Origin: Anaerolineae bacterium
Lineage (GTDB): Bacteria; Chloroflexota; Anaerolineae; 4572-78; NAK82
DNA length: 7,620 nucleotides
Direction: 5' to 3'
Assembly (NCBI GenBank): GCA_025062175.1
Contig: JANXAX010000103.1
Location: 1-7,620 of the forward strand
The notes under the pieces were generated by a model. That model saw only the letters and a program-made list of their open reading frames with translations, searched no databases and was not told the origin of the DNA. Positions 1-5,239 of this stretch are shown here, in pieces (position 1 is the first letter of the stretch; every line of letters begins with the position of its first letter). The position numbers and the translations under genes are program-made.

Positions 1-154
1 AACTACATGTTAACAAAAGGTTAACTGGAGGACAGCGCACAGTCCAGATGTGCGTCGGTGCGTTATCCCATGCCTGAACTTCGGCTGGCCTCTTCGTGAA
101 GGAGAACAAAAACCTCTTGATAACGATCTCCTGACATATGGACTTTTCATCAGC

Positions 155-183
155 TTGACTTTCGAAGGCATACATGTTATAAT
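155..183 (+). promoter_or_regulatory. Sigma-70 type promoter of the GntR gene
   Basis: The -35 box TTGACT (155-160) and the perfect -10 box TATAAT (178-183) are separated by exactly 17 bases. Transcription should start near 190, leaving a leader of about 20 bases before the ATG at 212. The -10 box lies inside an AT-rich stretch (TACATGTTATAATGTTGTTA) with short ATGT/ACAT inverted arms (175-178 and 190-193), a plausible place for autoregulation by the downstream repressor. This is the best promoter match in the window. Confidence 0.8.
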
Positions 184-199
184 GTTGTTACATTTAATC

Positions 200-206
200 A
201 AGGTGA
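200..206 (+). promoter_or_regulatory. Ribosome binding site that fixes the GntR start
   Basis: AAGGTGA lies 5 bases upstream of the ATG at 212. The reading frame is open further upstream (to an ATG at 50), but those upstream codons would run through the promoter and show no GntR-family similarity, so 212 is preferred as the start. Confidence 0.7.
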
Positions 207-211
207 CCGGC

Positions 212-970
212 ATGCCCTCTGCATCTACCAGCTTATCGGAGCTGCTCATCGACCGTCACAGCAAGCTACCGTTATATTATCAGCTCTACGAAATCCTGCG
301 CGAGCGCATCCGCAGCGGCACGTGGCAGCCCGGCATGATGATCCCGCCCGAATCGGAACTGGTCCAGCAATACCACGTGAGCCGCACCACTGTGCGTCAG
401 GTGCTGGACCTCCTGGTCAAGGAAGGGCTTATCTTCCGTCAACGTGGACGTGGTTCCTTTGTCGCCCACCCAACCGTGGAACAGGGATTGACGCGTATCA
501 TCAGCTTCACCGAGGACATGCGGCGGCGTGGCTTGCGGCCGGGCACGCGGGTGCTCTCCGCAGAGCTCATTAGCGCACCGCCGGATGTCGCGGCCCAGCT
601 GCAGATCACCCCTGGCGACGAGCTTGCCTTGCTGAAGCGGTTGCGCTTGGCTGACGACGAGCCGATGAGTATCGAGGAATCCCACTTAGTGCACCGCTAT
701 TGCCCTGGCGTGCTGCGCCATGATTACGCCGTCCAACCTCTGCGCGAGACGCTGGAACGCGAGTACGGCATCCGTTTGGTGCGCGCCCGGCAGACCATCC
801 GCGCCATTGCGGCGCCGAGCGTCATCGCACATCTGTTACAGGTGCCACCGCGCGCTCCTCTGCTCTATGTGGAGCGCGTGTCCTACACTCAGGGCGATGT
901 GCCGGTAGAGTATCTGCGCTATTATCACCGCGGAGATCGCTATGTGCTCTATGCCGAACTGCAAGGTTGA
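212..970 (+). CDS. GntR-family regulator, HutC subfamily (UTRA domain)
   Basis: A 252-residue transcription regulator. Residues 20-84 form the GntR winged helix-turn-helix, starting PLYYQLYEILRERI and running through PPESELVQQYHVSRTTVRQV to the wing GRGSFV. Residues about 95-245 are a UTRA ligand-binding domain: ISFTEDMRRRGLRPGT, then the PGDELALLKRLRLAD strand, and near the end PVEYLRYYHRGDRYVLY. Length and architecture match HutC/DasR/NagR-type proteins, which are usually repressors released by sugar phosphates, amino-sugar phosphates or related small metabolites. It has its own strong promoter and sits first in the cluster, directly before a sugar kinase. I infer that it controls the downstream sugar-phosphate genes and possibly itself. 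The effector cannot be read from the sequence. Start chosen at 212 from the ribosome binding site and the promoter position. Confidence 0.93.
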   Translation: MPSASTSLSELLIDRHSKLPLYYQLYEILRERIRSGTWQPGMMIPPESELVQQYHVSRTTVRQVLDLLVKEGLIFRQRGRGSFVAHPTVEQGLTRIISFTEDMRRRGLRPGTRVLSAELISAPPDVAAQLQITPGDELALLKRLRLADDEPMSIEESHLVHRYCPGVLRHDYAVQPLRETLEREYGIRLVRARQTIRAIAAPSVIAHLLQVPPRAPLLYVERVSYTQGDVPVEYLRYYHRGDRYVLYAELQG

Positions 971-1014
971 TCCAAGGTGATTTCACAGGGGGAGCTGCAG
1001 CCCGAAGTGGCAAT

Positions 1015-1075
1015 GGTTACCGACTTGTGACCCTCAGGGAACAATTGGGCTTGTGCTGGTGACCGACTGGTCGCC
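1015..1075. repeat. Pair of 18-bp interrupted palindromes, possible operator
   Basis: Two related 18-bp units lie 43 bp apart: GGTTACCGACTTGTGACC (1015-1032) and GGTGACCGACTGGTCGCC (1058-1075). They agree at 14 of 18 positions and share the ACCGACT core. Each is an inverted repeat: GGTTAC/GTGACC around a 6-base centre in the first, GGTGACC/GGTCGCC around GACT in the second, each with one wobble mismatch. They lie in the 226-bp gap between the regulator and the kinase gene. The arrangement suits tandem regulator sites, or RNA hairpins in a regulator-kinase transcript. Neither is followed by a T-run, so they are not intrinsic terminators. No convincing -35/-10 pair is visible in this gap. Function is inferred. 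Confidence 0.4.
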
Positions 1076-1196
1076 CCGACGCGTGAGGCGTGGCTTGAAT
1101 CCTGCTTTGACCTCAAATGGATCCGTCTGGCAATGTTGAGGTTGTAGGAAAGGGAAGCGAACAAGGCAATATCATCGAACTAGGAGAAGCATCGCG

Positions 1197-2156
1197 ATGG
1201 ACATCGTATGCTTGGGTGACCTGTTGGTGGATATGTTTCCGGCTGAGTACGGCCGCCGCTTGGCGGAGGTCTCGGCGTTCTTTCCCAAACCGGGGGGCGC
1301 GCCAGCGAACGCTGCGGTGGCTGCCGCCCGCCTGGGAGCGCGCAGTGCCTTCGTCGGCAAGGTAGGGGATGACGCGTTCGGGCATCACCTGGTCGAGGTG
1401 CTGCGCGCCAATGGGGTGGACACGCGAGGCGTTCGTTTCGATCGCGAGGCACGTACCACCCTCGCTTTTATTGCCAAGCCGGATGCCAACACCCAGGAGT
1501 TCGTCTTCTACCGCAATCCCGGCGCCGACATGCGCCTGAGTCCAGAGGAGCTGGACCGCGAGCTCCTGCAGGAAACGCGCGTGCTCCATTTCACCTCGCT
1601 CAGTCTGGGCGCGGAACCTATCCGCAGCACTGCCTGGGAGGCGATCAACCTGGCCCGCCAGGGTGGTGCCTTGATCTCCTTCGATGTCAACTATCGTCCG
1701 TCACTCTGGGAAAGCCCCCAACAGGCGCTGGAACAGATTCGGGCAATGATCCCCCACGTGGACCTGGTGAAGGTGAACGAAGTTGAGCTGGAGCTTTTGA
1801 CTGGCAGTCAGGAGGTTTCGACCAGCCGACACCTGCTCGAGCTGGGCCCGCGCCTGGTTGTGGTCACGCTTGGACCGCTGGGCAGCTACTTCGCGACCGC
1901 CGAAGGGGGCGAACACGTACCCCCCTTCCAGGTGGAGGCGGTAGATGCGACCGGGTGTGGTGACGCCTTCATCGCCGGCCTGTTGTGGCAGCTCGTCGCT
2001 CCCGGTAATTGGCGTGCGCAGCTCACAGCGGAGCGCTTGCGTGCTATCCTGCGTTATGCCAATGCCGTCGGCGCCCTGACAGCGACCAAAGTGGGAGTTA
2101 TCCCCGCCCTGCCCACCGCCGCAGAGGTGGAGGCATTCCTCAGCCAAGTGAGGTGA
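1197..2156 (+). CDS. PfkB-family sugar kinase, fructokinase-like
   Basis: A 319-residue cytoplasmic ribokinase/PfkB-fold kinase that would transfer the ATP gamma-phosphate to a sugar hydroxyl. The N-terminus CLGDLLVDMFP is typical of fructokinases. The first PfkB signature is GGAPANAAVAAARLG (residues 33-47), followed by FVGKVGDDAFG (52-62). The second signature is DATGCGDAF (250-258), with the catalytic base Asp256 and the GCG anion hole, where Cys254 replaces the usual Ala. NYRPSLW and LVKVNEVELELLTG in the middle are also fructokinase-like. The start ATG has AGGAGA 9 bases upstream (1182-1187). The nearest functional class is fructokinase (sugar to 6-phosphate), but the family also phosphorylates KDG, ribose, 5-dehydro-2-deoxygluconate and others, so the substrate is open. 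As the only kinase in the cluster, it probably commits the substrate to the pathway. Confidence 0.9.
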   Translation: MDIVCLGDLLVDMFPAEYGRRLAEVSAFFPKPGGAPANAAVAAARLGARSAFVGKVGDDAFGHHLVEVLRANGVDTRGVRFDREARTTLAFIAKPDANTQEFVFYRNPGADMRLSPEELDRELLQETRVLHFTSLSLGAEPIRSTAWEAINLARQGGALISFDVNYRPSLWESPQQALEQIRAMIPHVDLVKVNEVELELLTGSQEVSTSRHLLELGPRLVVVTLGPLGSYFATAEGGEHVPPFQVEAVDATGCGDAFIAGLLWQLVAPGNWRAQLTAERLRAILRYANAVGALTATKVGVIPALPTAAEVEAFLSQVR

Positions 2157-2270
2157 CCGGTGCTGGGATGAGTGTACAGGGAATGGGGAGGTTAGCAGTT
2201 GAAGGCATTTCAGCGAGAACGCAACCATTTCTGTCGGCGCATACCTGGAAGTGGCGTGGGTTGACAGCTA

Positions 2271-2388
2271 CAGGGCTGAATCCCTGGGCTGTTAGCATAA
2301 GCCCTGACGGGCTGTCCGGCTAGCGTTCGAGGGAGTTGGCTTCAGCCGACTCGAGTCATCCGTTGCAGGCTTGACCCCGCCAGCGGAT
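2271..2388. repeat. Degenerate multi-hairpin intergenic repeat
   Basis: Four short palindromes follow one another in the gap after the kinase gene. They are CAGGG-CTGAAT-CCCTG (2271-2286), AGCCC-TGAC-GGGCT (2300-2313), GAGTTGGC-TTCA-GCCGACTC (2333-2352, 8-bp stem with one G-T pair) and ATCCGTTG with CAGCGGAT (2358-2365 with 2381-2388). GGGCT at 2286-2290 can also pair with AGCCC at 2300-2304, so the first two hairpins are mutually exclusive alternatives. The style (GGGCTGAA...CCC, then AAGCCCTGA.GGGCT, then AGTYGGCTTCAGCCGACT, then a longer GC-rich stem) resembles dispersed palindromic elements I associate with Chloroflexota and cyanobacterial intergenic regions. That resemblance is from memory. 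No T-run follows any stem, so it does not look like a simple terminator. It may slow or process the upstream transcript. Confidence 0.6.
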
Positions 2389-2392
2389 GGGC

Positions 2393-2422
2393 TTGACATG
2401 CACCGCCGGATTGAAATAAAAA
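2393..2422 (+). promoter_or_regulatory. Probable promoter of the transketolase genes
   Basis: A perfect -35 box TTGACA (2393-2398) is followed after 18 bases by TAAAAA (2417-2422), which matches four of six -10 positions. It begins just after the palindrome array. Transcription would start near 2429, leaving a leader of about 67 bases before the ATG at 2496. Confidence 0.5.
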
Positions 2423-2457
2423 ACCCCACTCTCTGAAAGGTTGGAAGGTGAGGGGTT
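2422..2457 (-). terminator. Weak minus-strand terminator-like hairpin
   Basis: AACCCC (2422-2427) pairs with GGGGTT (2452-2457). Read on the minus strand, the stem is followed by TTTTTTATTT, like an intrinsic terminator. The loop is long (24 bases) and only a 6-bp stem is certain. No minus-strand gene ends here; the nearest minus-strand genes are the pseudogenes near 4308. It could be a remnant, or chance in an AT-rich promoter spacer. Confidence 0.2.
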
Positions 2458-2495
2458 GCTTACACTCAATCACAATTCAACAGGGAGATAATGAT

Positions 2496-3332
2496 ATGAT
2501 GGTGACAACGCAATCCGTGAACATCCAAGTGCTCAAGGAGACGGCGCGTAGCTTGCGACTGGATATCCTGGACATGACCACCAAAGCGGCGTCCGGCCAT
2601 CCGTCCAGCAGCTGGTCATGTGTGGAGATCCTGGTCGCGCTCTACTTCGGGGGCATTTTGCGCTACCGCGCGGATGACCCTTGGTGGCCAGAGCGTGACC
2701 GCTTTATTATGAGTAAGGGGCATGCCGCCCCAGCACTGTACGCCGTTTTAGCGGCGGCCGGCTACTTCAGCCGTGACCTGCTCTGGACGCTGCGCCAGGT
2801 TGACAGCCCTGTGCAGGGACACCCGATCCAGGGCTTGTTGCCCGGTGTCGAGGCGACCACCGGCTCGTTGGGCCAGGGGTTGTCGCTCGGCCTGGGTCAC
2901 GTGTTGGGCGGCCGTCTTAACCGTCTCAACTATCGTGTGTACGTGCTGTTGGGTGACGGCGAATGCCAGGCCGGCCAGGTCTGGGAAGCCGCCATGGCCG
3001 CCGCTCACTTCAAAGCAGACAACCTGCATGCCATCGTGGATTACAACAAGTACCAGGAAACCGGCCCCATCAGCCGCGAGATGGCGCTGGAGCCCTTCAT
3101 CGAGAAATGGCAAGGTTTCGGCTGGCATGTCGAAGAAGTGGACGGTCACGACATCGCTGCGCTGATCCAAGCGTTGCGGGCAGTGCAGCAGGTGCGCGGA
3201 CAACCCTCGGTGATCATCGCCCACACGGTCAAGGGCAAGGGCGTTTCGTTCGTTGAAGCGGATTACACATTCCACGGCCGCGCGCTCACCCCGGAGCAGG
3301 CGGCACGAGCACGAGAGGAGTTACTGCGATGA
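2496..3332 (+). CDS. Transketolase, N-terminal (ThDP-binding PP) subunit
   Basis: A 278-residue protein equal to the first half of a transketolase. With the next gene it should form a heteromeric ThDP- and Mg-dependent enzyme moving two-carbon ketol units between sugar phosphates. Visible landmarks are SGHPSSS (His35), SKGHAAPALY (His76), QGHP (His109), GSLGQGLSLGLG (124-134), the ThDP/metal motif GDGE (153-156) ending at DYNKYQ (182-187), and HTVKGKGVSF (243-252) with His260 in FHGRA. These histidines correspond to the conserved active-site histidines of yeast and E. coli transketolase. The start is ATG 2496 (or the adjacent ATG 2499), preceded by AGGGAGA (2482-2488). An upstream GTG at 2448 lacks a ribosome site. 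An ATG at 2491 reads only ATG ATA TGA. Split transketolases occur both as housekeeping enzymes and in sugar pathways such as apulose-4-phosphate or sulfofructose cleavage, and the setting here favours a dedicated pathway role. Confidence 0.92.
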   Translation: MMVTTQSVNIQVLKETARSLRLDILDMTTKAASGHPSSSWSCVEILVALYFGGILRYRADDPWWPERDRFIMSKGHAAPALYAVLAAAGYFSRDLLWTLRQVDSPVQGHPIQGLLPGVEATTGSLGQGLSLGLGHVLGGRLNRLNYRVYVLLGDGECQAGQVWEAAMAAAHFKADNLHAIVDYNKYQETGPISREMALEPFIEKWQGFGWHVEEVDGHDIAALIQALRAVQQVRGQPSVIIAHTVKGKGVSFVEADYTFHGRALTPEQAARAREELLR

Positions 3333-4297
3333 GACTGGGAGAAAGAGCGGGGCTGAAACCTGCGAAACCGATGCGCGATGTCTTTGGTGAGGCCTTGTTG
3401 GAGGTATGTCGGCGCAATCCGCGCGTGGTGGTGCTCGACGGCGACCTGGGCAACTCCACCAAGGCGGAGACGGTGCGCCATGCCTTCCCCGAACGATTCT
3501 TCAATCTGGGCATCGCCGAGAGCAATCTGGTGTGCGTGGGCGCTGGGCTGGCGGCTTGTGGGTTCATCCCTTTCATCACGAGCTTCTCTTCTTTCCTGTT
3601 GTGCAATGCCTATGACCAGCTCCGACTGGCCATCGCCTTGTCGAACATTAACGCCAAAGTCCTGGGCAGCCATGGAGGCATCACTCTAGGTAAAGATGGC
3701 CCCACCCAGATGGGCATCGAGGATATAGCGCTCGTGGGCGGTCTGCCTACTTTTGTCATCTTAGTGCCCAGCGACCCCGCCTCGATGCACAAAGCAGTCC
3801 AGGCGGCGGTGGACCATGTCGGACCAGTGTGGCTGCGTTCCAGCCGTGTGGCGATGCCCCATATCTACCCCGAAGACAATTGCCCGTTCACCATCGGCAA
3901 GGCCAACGTGGTGCGCCAAGGCAGTGACGTGACGATCGTCGGCTGCGGCATCATGGTGGCGATGGCGCTGGACGCCGCTGTCATCCTAGCTGAGGAGGGC
4001 ATTCAGGCGCGCGTGATCGACATGCACACTCTGCGTCCGCTGGACAAAGAGACGATTATCGCTGCCGCGCGCGAAACCGGCGCCATCGTTACCGCCGAGG
4101 AACATCTGCTCACGGGTGGTATGGGCAGCAACATCGCGCGCATTGTCGCTTCCACTCATCCAGTACCGATGCGTTTCGTTGGGCTGGCGGATACCTACAC
4201 TGAGTCGGGCGACCCTGAGGACCTGCTAAGAAAGTATGGCTTGACCGCCGAACACATCGCCACTGCAGCGCGCGAGGCAGTGGCAGCAAAGCGGTAA
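3329..4297 (+). CDS. Transketolase, C-terminal (Pyr plus C) subunit
   Basis: A 322-residue partner of the preceding gene. The start overlaps its stop by ATGA (3329-3332), indicating translational coupling, and AGGAG lies at 3316-3320. The first part is the pyrimidine-binding domain, with VLDGDLGNSTK (35-45) and GIAESNL, whose Glu64 is the expected cofactor-activating glutamate. SHGGITLGKDGPT follows (114-126). From about residue 190 comes the transketolase C-terminal domain: GSDVTIVGCGIMV, ARVIDMHTLRPLD, TAEEHLLTGGMGS. Where most transketolases read GPTHQ, this protein reads GPTQM, so an active-site histidine (His481 in yeast, His473 in E. coli) appears to be Gln127. That may shift donor preference. 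The ATG at 3371 (Met15) is an alternative start, but the coupled ATG at 3329 is favoured. The gene ends only 10 bp before the end of a convergent minus-strand pseudogene, with no terminator between them. Confidence 0.91.
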   Translation: MRLGERAGLKPAKPMRDVFGEALLEVCRRNPRVVVLDGDLGNSTKAETVRHAFPERFFNLGIAESNLVCVGAGLAACGFIPFITSFSSFLLCNAYDQLRLAIALSNINAKVLGSHGGITLGKDGPTQMGIEDIALVGGLPTFVILVPSDPASMHKAVQAAVDHVGPVWLRSSRVAMPHIYPEDNCPFTIGKANVVRQGSDVTIVGCGIMVAMALDAAVILAEEGIQARVIDMHTLRPLDKETIIAAARETGAIVTAEEHLLTGGMGSNIARIVASTHPVPMRFVGLADTYTESGDPEDLLRKYGLTAEHIATAAREAVAAKR

Positions 4298-4307
4298 CGG
4301 GGATGCA

Positions 4308-4803
4308 TCAAACCTCGTCCGATTCCGCAAATGTTTCCAGGAATTGGATGAAACGGGCAACTTCGTTGCGTATCTGCTCCCACAGGAGGGGTAGGTTCTT
4401 CACCAGTATCTCGATACGTCCAGGGTCGAGGTTTGTGGCGTAGACGTTGCGGACGAGGTGGCGAAAGCGACGGTACTCGTCGAGTTGTCTCGCTATAGAG
4501 GAAGGTGATAACCGACGGGCGAAGGTTGGGAATGTTCGGGGACATCTGGTTCAGCAGCTCGCTGTACCAATGCTCACCGCCTAGCGTTCTACCGTCCATC
4601 TCAACGGCGACGGGTTGAAACATGCGTTCCAAAGCCGAATATAAGCTGTGCAGGTTGAGTGCGACGGAACTCAGATAGGCATCCTGGTCGGCAGTTGAGT
4701 GCTCAAAACGCTGCCAGTGTCTTTAGATTGCAGCCAGGGTTGTCTCGAGTGCCTGCAGCTCGGCACGCAGCCGCGCCGCGAGGGACTGATAGCGGGCGAT
4801 CAT
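4308..4803 (-). pseudogene. HepT-like HEPN-domain protein, decayed
   Basis: Read leftwards from ATG 4803, the product begins MIARYQSLAARLRAELQ, then meets an in-frame TAA (4725-4723) at codon 27. The same frame then continues RHWQRFEHSTADQDAYLSS, VALNLHSLYSALERMF and WYSELLNQM...IPNLRPSVI. Near 4495-4480 the coherent reading moves to another frame, giving QLDEYRRFRHLVRNVY, ATNLDPGRIEILVKNLPLLW and FIQFLETF, and ends at TGA 4310-4308. The span is 496 bases, 165 codons plus one, consistent with a single extra base. The continuous helical reading and the FRHLVRNVY segment look like the HepT/DUF86-type HEPN proteins (RNase-fold toxins or targets) that pair with minimal nucleotidyltransferases. 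The start overlaps the partner's stop by ATGA (4803-4800). With two lesions it is unlikely to make a functional protein. Family assignment is from recognition of the fold pattern. Confidence 0.8.
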
Positions 4804-5184
4804 AGTTCCATACCTTGGGTTTTGATGTGCTCCAGCAGGCTAGGGGAGGCTGTCTCCAACGGGATCAGGTTGATCACGAACTCGGGCGCCAGCTGTTCAA
4901 TCGCGCCCCAGGCGCGTTAGAAGTCGGCAGCCGGTATCCCCTCGGCCGCCAGATCAATGTCGGAACGTTGGCCAAACCGCCTGGGGTCGAGGGCGGAACC
5001 GTAGAGCACAACACGCGTGGCAGCATATTGCTCCTTGAGCAGTTGGGCGGCTGCCTGTGCCACGCACAGTGCGCGCTCCCTTCGCGTAAGCCGCTGCGCG
5101 CAAGGCTTGCGCTTCGCGTCGGCGCGCCGTGTGGCGATAGGCTTCCATCTGCTCGGGCGTAATGGTGCTCCTATCACCTGACAT
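4800..5184 (-). pseudogene. MntA-like minimal nucleotidyltransferase, decayed
   Basis: Read leftwards from ATG 5184, the N-terminus is TPEQMEAYRHTARRREAQAL. The coherent reading then switches frame around 5095-5075 to RRERALCVAQAAAQLLKEQY and RVVLYGSALDPRRFGQ, then RSDIDLAAEGIPAADF. The GS...SDIDL pattern (near 5000-4940) is the nucleotidyltransferase active site, with the metal-binding Asp pair. An in-frame TAA (4919-4917) follows, where the family usually has an aromatic residue. After it the same frame resumes RAWGAIEQLAPEFVINLIPL and ends HIKTQGMEL at TGA 4802-4800. The span is 385 bases, 128 codons plus one. Intact relatives transfer nucleotides; in MntA-HepT modules MntA AMPylates and neutralises HepT. 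A GTG at 5177 opens the second frame but gives an implausible N-terminus. The pair lies antisense inside the sugar gene cluster. Confidence 0.82.
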
Positions 5185-5239
5185 CCGTCACGTCTGGCGA
5201 CGAATTGAAGAAGCCAAGTCTCTAAAAGGAGTGTGTACC

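Noticed and set aside
50..211. N-terminal extension of the GntR protein from the ATG at 50
   Set aside because: The extension has no family similarity, runs through a near-perfect promoter and would bypass the good ribosome site at 200-206.
1058..1075. Intrinsic terminator after the regulator gene
   Set aside because: The hairpin is not followed by a T-run; regulatory dyad repeat is a better description.
2271..2388. CRISPR array
   Set aside because: The palindromes differ from one another in sequence and spacing; there are no identical direct repeats or regular spacers, and no cas genes.
2448..2495. GTG start of the transketolase N-subunit at 2448
   Set aside because: No ribosome site precedes it, while AGGGAGA precedes ATG 2496 at good spacing and the remaining protein has the usual family length.
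4699..5162. Plus-strand open frames across the pseudogene region
   Set aside because: They overlap the minus-strand nucleotidyltransferase and HEPN reading, which carries recognisable motifs; the plus frames show none.
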